Below are positions 24,098-36,304 of a stretch of DNA of 64,000 nucleotides, piece by piece. Source of the DNA: Moniliophthora roreri (Eukaryota > Basidiomycota > Agaricomycetes > Agaricales > Marasmiaceae); NCBI GenBank assembly GCA_001466705.2, contig LATX02000015.1, positions 1-64,000 of the forward strand, read 5' to 3'. The notes beneath the pieces are model-generated. The model worked only from the letters and a program-made list of their open reading frames with translations, did not search any database and had not been told where the DNA came from. Made by a program: the position numbers and the translations under genes. Numbering within the stretch: position 1 is the stretch's first letter; the number at the start of each line of letters is the position of its first letter.

Positions 24098-25090
24098 TTT
24101 TGGATGGTACTGGTATGTCACGGTTTTTTGGACAAAAGTCGTGTGCATTGAGAGGACACGGAGATTTGTGGTGTGTAATAGCATTTAGCAGTAATACACA
24201 GTGGTTAACAGAGATACACCATGATGTACCATGATGGATCGTTATTCATCGTGGGCTGCGGTGATTTACACAGTGATTCACCGTGATTGGTAGTGACATC
24301 CAGACATCAAGGTTTATTGCCTCATCGTGATTCCCGGTGTGGTCACTGTACCTACACCGTGTTCGCACCGTGTTCCACTGGTAGCTGCCAACCCCCGTGG
24401 GTTTAAACTCCGCTCTGATATTTCCCACACTGTGCGTCTCTCAGATATCATGGCACAGAAAAGTCACCTCGCGACTCGTGGTATGTAGCACCATATGAGG
24501 GTGAAAAAAATTACCAATAGGGATGCCGTATTGATTTGTACGAGACAGAATTCTTATTTGATGTGAATACGGCTACATATGGCCTATCTGAGGTCATTTT
24601 GAACAGAAACCTGGGCATTTGGAAAGGAAAATCACTACAAAAGAAAAATCTGTCTCGTATGATCTAATGAGTACTCCCGAAAGGTTCAATCCACACCACT
24701 GCGTCGGCCAGAGAGGTCATGTGGCAAGATGTAAGTGTTTAGCATATCAATGACATGCTGTAAGCCCAACATATGTGTTGTGCCATCTCAGAAACTACTC
24801 TAGGCATTTTCTAGTCATATCTTAAATCTATAGTGTTCACAAATCTCTTTCTCTATTATTCTGATGCAGTTCCATGCAAAAGATGAGGTAGAATATGATA
24901 CAATGAGTGTTTGCTGGGGGCAGATGCAGCGAAGGTGAGTTGTGCCATCAAATCACAGCCAATTTGCTTAGTCATCTGCCAAAATTGGAACCATAGCTGG
25001 CAGCTACCAGTTCCACTGCCAGCATTTTGTCACAATCACATGGTATTTGGGGGAATCTTCTGATCTTTCCATTTTTGGCACTACTGTCTT
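24098..25090. other. 993-bp sequence unique to the second haplotype copy
   Basis: The first 330 bases contain short reiterated GTGATT/ACCATGATG motifs. The last 400 bases are CpG-poor, suggesting an old repeat. No gene seen. Confidence 0.45.
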
Positions 25091-25915
25091 ATTTCCCCTA
25101 CAATTAAAAAGAAAAAGAAATTAGGTATCGCGTTATTTTTCAGATAGTTAGCTCTGTTGTTCAAATTACCAGATTTAATAAAATTGCTACTTTATCAATT
25201 TCAGAAATGTGCCCTGCAGAAGGGGGAAGAAATGGGTACCATTCACCGTTCTTGCGACAGGTGGGTAGTAGATCTGATAGCTTAAACCAGTAGCGGTTTT
25301 TTGCCTCAAGTAAGTTCGTAAAACACTACAAGGATTGCGATAGGTCGCACCCAAGTCACACCTAGGATAGCGGAGAGCCAGATCACGAGACGCCAGAGGG
25401 CGTATTGCGCGCATTCTAAAATAGATTGAGTGTTATGAGGAAAGTTTTTTAGGTAGGAAGAATGTCAAATATTCCATTAGTTTTTAGACATATTTAGCGC
25501 AAATATTTTATATACTGAAGCACTGTTTTTTCCTACTGTTTTGCAGCTGTTTTAGGATTACTAAATTGGCATATGGTAATTTGATTCTGTTTTCCCAGAA
25601 CCAAAAAATCCGGATTTTGGTCTGGATTTCACACACTTTTGATGTACAGAAAAACACAATAACTTGGACATATTTTAATACTATTTTAAGTGTAAATAGT
25701 ATAGTATATATTCCTATAATATTGCATTAAGGAAATATTGAGAGGTCCTCAGAGTCTCAAGTAAAATGGCGCGCCATCCGCGCGTGGCATCGACATGGCG
25801 AATTTCCCGTGATCTATGAGAAAATATCTCCCTTTCGGTCTCTGCACGTCACACACACGACGTTACCCCGGTCACATCATTTCTTTCTCTTTCACCGACG
25901 TCGACGACGGCAACA
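25091..25915 (+). repeat. mad1 upstream region, second copy
   Basis: Duplicate of 21895-22719. It is AT-rich with a GC-rich final 150 bp. The minus-strand open frame covering 25187-25414 is present in both copies but has no recognisable product. Confidence 0.7.
25766..25777. promoter_or_regulatory. Palindromic GC box upstream of mad1
   Basis: ATGGCGCGCCAT is a perfect 12-bp palindrome about 140 bp before the ATG, followed at once by CCGCGCG. It resembles E2F/MBF-type G1/S sites (GGCGCG core), which would suit a cell-cycle gene. It is also at 22570-22581. Binding is not shown. Confidence 0.35.
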
Positions 25916-28840
25916 ATGGCGGGGCCTTCGTCCTCGTCTACCCGTCCACCTCCTTCCTCGGCTACGACTAGGTCCCTCCGTAGCAGCGTTAAACGGGACC
26001 TTTCTACCGCCCAACTCCCGGAGTCCTCTTCCGGGCCCTCATCCAACAAACGCGCTCTATTGTCATCTACGTTAACACATGCATCCCTCGAACGCCAACT
26101 CGCCTCTTACAAAACCACAAATCTTGACCTTGAAGCTCGGCTACGAGAAAAGGATGCTCTGATTGCCGAGTTGACACGGGATCGGAGGTTCCTTGCTGAT
26201 AGAGAGGCTAGCGAACGGAGCGCGAGGGAAGAGCTAGAAGGAGAGATGAGAGAGAAGGAGGGGCGATATCTCGCTCAGATTAGTGACACGAGGGGGAAGT
26301 ATGATGCTTCTCAGGGAGAGGTCATGGATCTGCGTGATGAGTTAGCAAGAGTGAAGAGGCAGTACGAACGAACGATTGGAGACCAAAAGATAGAGCTTAA
26401 TACTCTCAAGAAGGCATCGGAGGTGTCGAAGAAGGAGTTTTTGGATTGGAAGGAAAAGGCGGAGAAGTTGAAAGCAGTCGAGGACGAGAAGAAGGCTATG
26501 GACGAGTACGTGAAGGTCGTGAAGGAGGAATACGACAAAGTCCTTGCAGAGATGGAAGAAGCAAAAGATGAGGCAGTTGAGAGGAAAGAGGAGCTGGAGG
26601 AGGAGCTCGCTGGGAAGAACCGGGAGATACAGGCTCTTAAAGACACCATTGAGGAGCAGGCAGAGCAGTGGAAGGCTCTCGAGGCACATGCAGAGTCGCT
26701 GGAGGAGACGTTACGCGCCCAGCCCCCGCCTCAACCCGCAGAATCAACTTCAACATCAGCCATGTCTTTAACCGAGACCTTCACACCGGGTGATACTTCT
26801 GCATCACCGGCCGCGAAATCCAGAGCAGCCAGGGAATCAATTTCTTCGCGGCTACGCACACCTACACCCTCTTCATCACCTACACGGCCACGAAAACAGC
26901 GCCAGTCTCTTGGTATGGGTACACCTCTTCGCAAGGTTCATACCGAAAACTGGGATTCGTTCCGCGAGTCCTATCATTCGACGCATTCACCATTACGTCT
27001 TCATAAGCAGGAGAAGGAGGACGACACGAAGGAGAGGGAAGAGAGGGTGAAGAAGGATAGGGATATGCTTGGTCCGCATCTAGCATCGTTAACGGAACAC
27101 GTACGCAAGCTGGAGAGTGAGAACGTGAGATTGAGAGCTGATTTGGGGGTGCTGAAAGCCAGGGATGTGAGTATTTCATTTTCTCCGTTTCCCTTTCAGT
27201 TGACTGATGTGTCCTGGACAGCAATCAATCCAAGTCCTCAATGAAGAAAAGAGTTCCTTACAATTACGGCTGGCACGTCAAGAAGCTGAAGTCAACAGAC
27301 TTATTCGTGAGGTCGAAACGCTCAGATCCACTGTTTCTGCTTCCTCGAGCCCTCCGCGTAGAAGAGGTAGGACCTCAACTGCAGGACCGTCCTCCACCTC
27401 AGGTGCCGCTTCTCCTATGGTAGTAGACGAGGCCGATACACCAACAGTGGAGGAGACAGCCACTCTCGGTACACTGCGCATTGAGCACGCGAAGCTACTG
27501 GAAGAGTATGGTATACTCAAGGCCGAATTAGCCGCCTTACGTTCCTCTTCACCCGATGCTTCCTCTTTGCACTCGGCTAATACGTCGGCTCTTACACTCG
27601 TCGACTCATCTTCCTCTTCGGTCCTCGGCAATAGTGAACAGAAGGATGAAGCGCTGGAGTTACGACTAAAGCTGAAGGACCGCCAGCTCGCCGAAACCCA
27701 AAGGGAAATTGGGTATCTCAAAGCTTGGGTGGAGAGTTATACGTTGGAGATGCAGCTCGTCGTGCCTAATGCCGGTGCTGGTTCCTCTCCTGATCCTACA
27801 ACGGGCGAAGCAAGTGCATTAGCGAAGATGGACCGCCTGCGTATTACTCAGCTCGAAGACCTACTCTCTACTTCTCGCTCGGAGACCGAAAAACTTCGCA
27901 CGGAAATCGACCGGCTCCTTTCCTCTAACAACTCCCCATTATCCGCCGCCCAATCCCAGATAACCTCCTTACAATCCGAACTCGCAGCATCCAACACCCG
28001 AATTGAGGAGTTTGAAGCACAAGTAGAGAACCTCGAGCAGACGCTCTTCGATCTCCGTGGTGAGATTGCCGGAGGTCGCCATACGCCACCAAATACCCGT
28101 ATACTTGCTCTTCGCCAAAATCCGCTACAAGAGCTCGTCAAAGTCGGACGCGAGGAGTTCGAGCGACTGAGAGTGGAGAATGAGGGACTATTGAAACGCT
28201 TGGGCGAGCTCGAAGCAGCGTCGGCGTCGGGGTCATCAGGAGGAATAAAGATACAACCGGAAGAGGTTGATCTTGAGAGCGGGGTAGACAAATTACCCGA
28301 ATTGATACCCAAAGCAACGCTCCTCAAAGTGATGCGGCAAAAGGAAGCGGCGGATGAGGAACGGGATCAAATAGGAAAGAGATTGTTGAGATTGCGACAG
28401 GTATAATTCTATACGTCATTCACTGTGCGTCAGCTAACGCTCGTTTCCAGGTGTTCAGCGTCAAATCAGACGAATTTAAAGAAACAATTGGTTCGGTATT
28501 GGGTGTCAAGGTGGCGTTTTATCCCAACGGGCAGGTGCGAATTACGAGTGTGTATGATTTGAATGCGAGTTTTGTGTTTAGTCCAACCAAGGTATGTCTC
28601 CTTTCCTACTGTTTCTTTGGATTAGGATGAGTGCTGACGAACTCGTCACAGGACAACTCGACAACCCGCATGCAACTGGTAGGTCACTCTCCTGAAGCAC
28701 CGCAAGATTTCTCGAATTGGCAGAATTTCTGGATCGAGACCGAGGGTTGTATTCCGGGTTTCCTTGCAACAGTTACATTGGAGAGTTTTGACAAGTGGAA
28801 GAGGGGAGGTGGAGGTGAGCTGCCAGATCTGAGTTCGTAG
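25916..28840 (+). CDS. mad1: Spindle assembly checkpoint protein Mad1
   Basis: Mad1 holds Mad2 at unattached kinetochores and drives the mitotic checkpoint signal. Four exons, all phase 0: 25916-27166, 27222-28400, 28451-28591, 28652-28840, giving 919 residues. Residues 1-60 are Ser/Pro-rich, followed by long coiled coil. A probable Mad2-interaction motif is TRILALRQNP, with the basic, hydrophobic and distal Pro positions expected. The C-terminal kinetochore domain starts at LLRLRQVFSVKSDEF; the usual RLK reads RLR here. It continues with GSVLGVKVAFYPNGQVRITS and ends near GFLATVTLESFDKW. The 9-bp start is duplicated before the N at 22729. Recognition rests on this C-terminal domain and is strong. 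Confidence 0.92.
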
Positions 28841-29477
28841 TTCAGAAGTACACGATGATGAGGGGTATTCTATTCTGTTTTTTTTTGTTTTTGGAATTTC
28901 GATTATGCTTCGAAACCTGGTTTGCGTATGCGTAAGAAGACGCATTCGCACATGAGAGCCTTCGTAACGTTGATCCCTGAGGCCTGAGGCCTGATGCCCC
29001 ATTGGACTGCAATTCCCTATCGAACTCCCATGCAAGAACATGATACGCGCCTCACCATGGAGCCCCCTAACTGTGCCGTCATTTAGCGATGGCATCAAGG
29101 CCTTTTCTACCTTGAAGAGCTCGGCTCCTCTTGTTCAGGTCTAACCGAAGCCCCATTTTATTCGCATGAGCCGGAAACTCAGATTGGCTTCACTTCAAGG
29201 TGGAGGAAGAGTCCTTATTTGTGTTTCCCGGATGAGAGGTAGATGCAGAAACTCGATGGGATGCTTTCATTGGTTCAGAGGGCCTGGAAATCAGAGATCG
29301 TATTCATACGAGATGCAGAACTCTCATAAGTTTAAAGAGCCACAACAATTCTTATTGATTCCACATCGAATACGATTTACATGTTTTGAAATACCAAATA
29401 ATTATAGAAGTTAAATATGAACCTGAATGATAATTTCCTTATGGAATGAAATGAGAGTTCCTGTTCAGAGTTTTAAC
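28841..29477. other. Intergenic between convergent mad1 and laccase 1
   Basis: A 3'-to-3' spacer. AT-rich tail sequences at about 29330-29460. No gene seen. Confidence 0.5.
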
Positions 29478-31774
29478 CTAGAGATCGGTGGTAGGAGTGC
29501 TATCGTAGATGGGGCAGAGTTGATCCCAAGCAGCTGGACAACTGTGAGCTCCTGTTCAGTTGAAAAAAAGAGCCTTCACTTACGGGGAGGATTGATTGAA
29601 GTACCCCACTCGTCAGTACGTTCAGCAAAGACCACGGCGAATCCGCTATATCGCAACCATCAGTCAAGACTGAGGATAGGAAGGATGAAGATAACATACC
29701 CTTCAAAGTGCCAGTCAATGTGACAGTGCAAGAACCAAGGACCAGCATTATCAGTACGGAAACGAATGGTAACATTGTCACTAGCTTGGCCAATGTTGAC
29801 AACGTCGCGGCGAGGCTAGAGGGGCACCATCAGACTGAGAGCTAGTATGACTTGAATGGGAAAACTTACTGGGTTAACAAAGTTGTAAGTGCTACTGCCG
29901 GCACTTCGTATAACGTCAAATGCGTGCTAGTAGTGGGTTTAATCATCAGCGTCGGAGTGTCGAATATTTGAAGGACGGTCGCGGACTTACACCATGTAAA
30001 TGAAGAGGATGTTCAAGTCCCAACAATCCACCAGGCATAGACAGTTCCACGACGGAGTCTGGTGGAAGAGGGTACACTGAATCCTCTGGAAGCAAGGTGT
30101 CGGCGGTCTGAGCTCCACTCAAAATTTGAAGGAGGACAGGGACTGTAGGTGACTCGTAAGAAACGCCATTGACTCTGAATCTCCCTTGTTGCTATTGTTG
30201 CAAAGCGAGTCAGCCAAAGAGAAGCAGAAGTAGTGACAGATACATACAAAACTGAATGCCAGATTCAATGCATAATCAACATCACCAAGGGTTGGGTTTC
30301 CCGGTGCACCTGGGTTTTCGAGAGGCTAAAAGTCAAGTGGCGTCAATTTACATTCACACTGAGAGAAAGCATACATACATGCAAGTCCACCTCATTCAAT
30401 AGATTAGTGGGAGAAAACGTTGAAGTTGGTTCTGCTTCAGGGGCACCGACGTATCGCAAGATAGCAGAGTTGATACCGTTAACGAAGCCGGCCACACCAA
30501 GATTGGGGTTGGCACGGATCCAATAATTTCCGACAGGTTGGTTGGCATTGAGCTGTTTGAAACCTGTTATTGAAACCGAGTCAAGAGGACTGACAAAAGA
30601 CTTACGACGAACGAATATCGCTGTCCTGCGTAAATCTTGAACGAGTCGACTTGTACCGCTTCGTGACTCACTCCGTCCGCTTCGATGACAGTCCTGTTGG
30701 CAGAAAGTGAATAATCAACAGTATAGAACAACCATATGATACTTGCATTAAGTGGTTATCGATGTGGAAAGTGTAGGCAGGATCGCAAGCAATGTTTGCA
30801 ACACGCATACGGTATCTGTAATTTGCTTCTCAGTGACAGTGTTCGAAAAATCAACTGATGCTTCTTACCGTTTACCCGCCTCGACTGTGACCACAGCCAG
30901 TTGAGTAGCTGTTCCCTGTGACCAACGACCCAATCCATTGATCAGGGTGGTATCCGGATTTCTAAAATACAAGTTAACCCTGTGAATTTATAGTTTTCCA
31001 GCATACTTACCCAACAACTATTGTCTTCGCTTTGGCATGATACCAATCAGCAAGGGTAATCACAGTAGATTCTAAATTGGCACAACCGTCAGTATTTGCA
31101 GTTGCTTCATGAATGCATACTCACCATCATCAACGTCGTACAGGGACGCATGAGGGTCGTTCGGGTCGTAAACGACGATAGCGCCTCGCAGTCCATCGCA
31201 GTACTGAGTAGCTGACAGACGAATGAGTACAAGCTGCGAATGAAAAAGCAAAACTTACAGAGATGCGAGTGATACCAGAAAGTTCCCGCTTGATCAGGAA
31301 CAGGGAACTCGTACAGGAAGCTGTCGCCCTTGACGATGGGACATTGGGTAACAAAGGCGGGGCCGTCAGCCCATGCCGTATTCTTGAGGAAGAATCCGTG
31401 CCAATGCTGCAGCAGAACAAATTAGAGAATGTGAGGTGGTCAGTGAAGGACACCTACGATCGAAGTAGACTGTAGCATAGATTGATCTGGGACATTCAGG
31501 TTGTTGACGACATTCAACTTGAACGTATCTCCCTAGAGTATAATTGACTTTAGAATTGAACCAGATGGATACGACGATGAACACAAACCTTGGTTCCGAC
31601 GATGAGTGGACCGATAGTTGAGCCACCGGCTAAAACAGCTTCACGACTGAATCCATCGGGCGCGACGACTTCGTTGGTGATAACCAAGTCAGCCACAGGA
31701 CCGATTGCAGCAGAGATGCCTCCAAAAAGAACCGAGAGGGTAACAAATGAAAGCAGTGACTGAAGGCGAGACAT
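29478..31774 (-). CDS. Laccase (multicopper oxidase), paralog 1
   Basis: A secreted laccase that oxidises phenols with reduction of O2 to water. About 13 exons on the minus strand. The first exon is 31774-31589 with signal peptide [19 protein letters not shown] and mature start AIGPVADL. All four copper signatures are present: HWHGFF, WYHSHL, HPLHLHGHAFDV and [12 protein letters not shown]. The T1 axial position, ten residues after the Cys, is Phe, typical of higher-potential fungal laccases. The C-terminus is short ([20 protein letters not shown]). One intron, after the sequence coding HIDNHLM, uses a GC-AG pair (GCAAGT). The third signature is in one exon here, unlike paralog 2. Confidence 0.92.
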
Positions 31775-33269
31775 TTTTGCGGTTGTAACTCTTGAAGAGA
31801 AAGGAGAGACTGCTTCTGGGGAAATACGTCTCAACGTTCACCGACTTAAGTAGGTAGTGCCTTTCATTGTTTTCACGCGCCCAGCGACTTGGTAGGTTCA
31901 ATGATGTGAAAGGATTGGTGGTGTCTTGCCGTAAAATGCACTACTTATGTCTGGGCAGACTCCTGTGTTAACGAGACGAATACTGATGCTTGTTTCGTTA
32001 GCACGTCAGCAACATTTGTTCAAGGCACTCGTGAGAAGTTGTTCAGTAAATGTCACCTGGAAATGATTGGCTACGCAATGGCTACGGCTACCTGAACATC
32101 GTGTGAGAAAAAGCGTTGAGGCATATACGCGTCGGAAGGCTTCGCGGCCCCGTTAAGATGCATTATTCCTATAAAGGCGTTGACAGTCCAATTCTTGAAG
32201 AGACTGAAAAGAAACACTTACTGATAATACTGGACTGCGAGGGTATCATTTGGGTATTGTGCCTTACGCGCCCAAGAGACTTATCGCTGGGAATTGATTT
32301 ATTACCTTTACCATGCATTCGCTGACGGTTTCTGCGATAATCGTGGGACGTGAGAGGCCTTGTTAAGGAAGTTGTTCTGTTTGAGGGGCATCATTCGGGT
32401 TCGGGTAATCGAGCGCTGAGAAACTGGGGGCAACATGTACTCCGGTCTTCATACTGGCAAACCGGCCTTTGGAGGGCGAAATTTGTAGTAAGGCTCGCCG
32501 TTGTTAATACCTCCCTAGTCCCAGACTTAGCTGAAAACCATTCGAGTGACCGAGGATAGAGTCCATAATGCACCATTTTGACCGATGCATGAGAGTATGG
32601 GGCAAGAATGAAAATGGCCATATACGGACATGTTCTTCGGGGAATCTCGTGGGGAATGGCTGGGTGTGCCTGACAAATATCATCCCCGACTTTCGTCAGC
32701 ACCAGGTGTAATTGGAATCAAAGCTGTGACATTTACTAACTCACGCGATGCCACGGTCGAGAATCAAAACAAGTGTGAAAATGAGCGGTTCCTGAAAAGC
32801 AACACGGATCAAATTGATAGCTCAAGCCGTTTCGTGGTTGACACGCATACCTACTACACCTACCACACCTGTAATCAGGCATGATGCGTAGCAGCAGTCT
32901 AAGCCTAAAGGATTTGACCAGCTTTCCGAGATGATGATCTAAGGTATCCTTCACAACTGCCAGAGTCAGTGCACACTTTTTGATTAGCAACCAGCTAAGT
33001 TGCCAGCGTAGAGATTCCCTTAGCATGATCACGAATCACAGGTAGCTCTGGTATCCACTGATATTACAGCACCGCTGGTAAGTCAGCCCCGTTAATTGTC
33101 TTATATCAAATAAAATGACTCACGAAATTTACTCTCCAAGTGGATACACGTACGGAGATCTATTACCGAGCCTTCACGGAGCTAGAGAAAGGGGGAATAG
33201 TTTCGGTTGATGAATAGTGCTGTATTCATGTCAAAATACCATACGTGCGCAGGTGGCCGGAAGGATGAA
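31775..33269. other. Laccase 1 upstream and unassigned region
   Basis: This contains the laccase 1 promoter. The word CTCACGCGATGCCACGG near 32740 recurs near 40673 upstream of laccase 2 at a similar distance, suggesting a shared ancestral flank or a decayed gene (both read RPWHRV on the minus strand). No gene could be built. Confidence 0.4.
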
Positions 33270-33909
33270 CGGCTAGACTACTTGCATGATCTCCGTCGGA
33301 ATCTTTTGCGTTATTGTGCTCGGGTACTTACAATGCCATTCGAGGCATGCGACAGACTTTTCGGCTGGAGGTGATCTAAGGGAATTGCCTTTTAGAATAG
33401 CATGTAACCCTAGCCCAATGAAGGACAAAATGGCAAGAGCTGATTTCTGGTCGGACCAACGGTACTGAATCAACTCCAAATAATGGCGGAGTGCCAGGCC
33501 TAAGGAAGCTGAAAGACAGAGGAGAACATCAACTACGAATCCAAGAGGTCACTGTCCTCCTAGAAGCTTCTTGAGTTGCTGTTGAGGTTACTGAAAGGAG
33601 ATTCGAGGACCAGATGTCTAGAGCATCGGAAGACACCCGAGTCTGCCATTGGACATTGATCCATCATTCTATCGCAAGCTGTAGGACCATCTGAGCAAAG
33701 GGTCGAAGGCAACGGATAAATTACGGGGAAACAGGCTTCAGAAAAAAGTTGCACATGCCCTAGAAGGGTAGTCAGTTCGTGAGACGCTAGTCCAAGAAGT
33801 CCATCGCGTAGACTCACGGCATCTTATGGCACTTGCCTCCAGAAGCCAGTCCAATTTCCAGCCATGTCCTCAGTTCCAAGTTGTTGCTTTACATGCTCAC
33901 GACAAAGTT
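33270..33909 (-). pseudogene. Possible degenerate gene of unknown family
   Basis: On the minus strand, one frame runs from MELCREHVKQQLGTEDM (start near 33909) through a single TAA near 33824, then on through SLRDGLLGLASHELTTLLG and DGPTACDRMMDQCPM to a stop near 33560. A further coding-like stretch reads YRWSDQKSALAILSFIGLG at about 33470-33410. Long frame continuity around one stop suggests a recent nonsense mutation or a small unrecognised intron. I do not recognise the protein. Confidence 0.3.
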
Positions 33910-33981
33910 CCATGGGTTAGCTGTTCTATGAATATCGGCTTACTACGCTTTTTGCTTCAATAAGGTATTACAACCCGAGCG

Positions 33982-35387
33982 TCAATACCAACAATACCTG
34001 GCGTGTACGGATCGGTGAAAAAGCCTCGCATCATATGTACCCTGACTCACCTCTCGTTAAACATCCACTTAACGTCCCGAGGGCGCTCCTTCCCATACCA
34101 CTTGAACGCTGGCAGTTGTTTGTTCCTCTGCACCTCGACTCCACCAAGCTCCTTTGCTACAACTTTAAGATTTGCGGGCAGATCCCAGACCTCAACTCTT
34201 GGTATTCCATTCTTTCTCGCCACTTCAAATACTCTGAGTAGAGCAAAGCGAAAATGGCTCTCCTTCGCCATGCGGAGGCGGGTAATCATCAGATTCTTCC
34301 GGAACTCGGGCTCGTACTTGACTCCTTTCCGAGGAAGCTCAATGGTCCATGTGATGAATGAATGCGAGTTTGGACTTTGAATCGCAATGCCCCACTGATT
34401 GACATCATAATCCTGCAATACATGGACAAAACGTCGGCGATTGAAGGATTCGATTCCGCCGTTCGAAAGGGTAGCGAATGCGGTCGATTCGGGCGTGTCA
34501 GGCGAGGAGAAAACATCGATAATATCCTTCGACATGAGCGCAGCATCGTGATCCCAAAGCTCGTCCACTTGCCCTTCGTTGAGATATTCCCATGTATCGC
34601 CTTCTGATAGTGATTCATCCGCTGCGGTACTCTTTGTTGCATCGATGCTCCATACCACAGAAGAGGCCCCTCGCACTATCCATCCGGCTCGCACATCATC
34701 TTCGTTGTAGTAGAATGGCTTCGCTATAGGGAGGATCCCACAAGTCTTGTAGAATATAGAGCCAATCTCACTGTATAAGACTGAGAGAGCTCCGTCTCCC
34801 GCTGCGGAGTCTCTATGCGGAGGTTCTCCCCAAACGTTTGCTGGAAACGTGAACTGAGAGAGAAAGGAGTGAGGAGCGAGGATCCAATGAAGGAGACGCA
34901 TCATATGGCCTGCATACCCATACCCCCGATGAGCGAGTGGTGTGAAGACGGATCCGATGGTGTAGATATTTATCCGCTCTTCCTGAAGCTGGAGTTCACC
35001 TTTTCGGGCGACAATTCCCGGTCGCTTGAACCTGGTAGAGTACGGGTGAACATGGGTGGTTTGGAGAGGTAAAGGACGTGAATTAACATTTTGCATGAGC
35101 ACTTGAAATTGAGGGTTTCTGAGTCATCTCGGGGAGCCAGTACCCTTTCAAATGTACATGGCTGAGTGACGATTCTGGGACACATATGCAAAGGCATACC
35201 ACGTCGTGAACTTGCCGTCCTTTGCACACTCCAGTTCCCTTGTCCATAGCGCGTCCCTGTCTAGATACTCCTGTTCTGTGAAGTCCTTTCCCCAGTGAGA
35301 TTTTGCTCGTCGAAGCGACTCCGTCACTTGCTCTGGAGTAGCTTTAAACAAAGATAATGAAGAGAAGTCTTCTGGATCCGATGTCAT
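33982..35387 (-). CDS. LYC1: Lysine N6-acetyltransferase LYC1-like
   Basis: A GNAT-related enzyme of the LYC1 family, which in yeasts acetylates lysine on its side-chain amine at the start of lysine degradation. Four exons: 35387-35200, 35144-35088, 35031-34051 and a 16-nt last exon 33997-33982, together 413 residues. Landmarks are SHWGKDFTEQEYLDRD near the N-terminus, CKMFKRPGIVARKGE, the acetyl-CoA-binding region IGSVFTPLAHRGYGYAGHMM, and a C-terminal WMFNERYCWY. The 16-nt exon restores the aromatic C-terminus typical of the family; without it the protein would stop at FNER. It sits between the two laccases with no obvious functional link. Confidence 0.8.
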
Positions 35388-35559
35388 GATAAGAGTGCAA
35401 GGCTGATTATTGGGCCACCCGGGTGATCGGTTTCAGCACACGTGTCTCCTCGGTAATTACCGACGATAATCTGCGCACTCTTCTGGCCTGGCTGGTTGAG
35501 TACTCAAATGCAATTGGGAAATGTAACAGCAAATATAACATTTAGAATCAGCTAGCTCC
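35388..35559. other. Short intergenic spacer
   Basis: It separates the start of the LYC1-like gene from the stop of the ABM gene, both on the minus strand. No feature seen. Confidence 0.4.
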
Positions 35560-36304
35560 CTAAACTTTCGCTGCCAATACCTTCACTTGCATAATCTCCG
35601 GCGCACCAGTGAGCAGCTCATCCACGGAAGCGAAGAGTGCTTCTGCAACTTGACCCGCCACGTGCGCAGCTCTACCTTTGTCATCGGGGAAAAAGTCCAC
35701 GATTCCAAAGTTATTGGTTCCTGGGAACTCGACCGCATACCAGTACAGGGTTTCTGGCTCCTGTTCGACAAGGGATACAGCGCTCTATAGGGTGTCAGAA
35801 AGAATGAGTTTACGCATGTAATTGAGAAAGTGAACGAGCACACCTTCAAGAAATCCCTCACGGCACTTGCTTTTTCCGGCTTGGCCTTGATCAAAACCCG
35901 CAATCCCACAGTGACACCGGCAGTCTTCTCACCGCTCGTAACCGGACGAACGACACTCGCGAGAACATCGACTTTTCCAATTTCCGGTGGAGTACTCAGC
36001 AACTCGTCAGCGCTCTTCGTAAGAGCTGCAGCAATAGGACCGCCAAGGTGATCAGAGCGCCCATCATCGGCGGCAAAGGTGTCAAATATGGCATATGTAG
36101 GTGGGTAAGAGGATTCGTAGGATAATGCGAACCATTGCAGGGTTTTCGGTTCGGATTGAACGAGTCCGTATCCAGTCTCAAGGAAATCTTCGAGGGCAGA
36201 GGTTTGGGCAGTTTTGGAGACTAATGGGACAAGGAGGCCAACGGTAGGAGCTGTGTGGCCAAGTGAGATTCTGCCCTGAGAAAAAGATACAACAACGCAC
36301 CCAT
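35560..36304 (-). CDS. Two-domain ABM (antibiotic biosynthesis monooxygenase-like) protein
   Basis: A small protein of the dimeric alpha/beta-barrel ABM superfamily. Three exons: 36304-36301 (only ATGG), 36250-35844 and 35784-35560, giving 211 residues. Two homologous halves are visible: TLQWFALSYE...YAIFDTFAADDGRSDHLGG, and TLYWYAVEFPG...FGIVDFFPDDKGRAAHVAG. Each pairs a strand with a conserved F-D/D-G-R-xxH block. No signal peptide. Members range from quinol monooxygenases to heme-degrading enzymes, so the substrate cannot be assigned. The four-nucleotide first exon is required to get an in-frame start. Confidence 0.75.

Noticed and set aside
26311..26689. Minus-strand open frames of 112-115 residues inside mad1
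   Set aside because: Antisense shadows of the Lys/Glu-rich coiled coil; leucine/serine-rich composition follows from codon complementarity.
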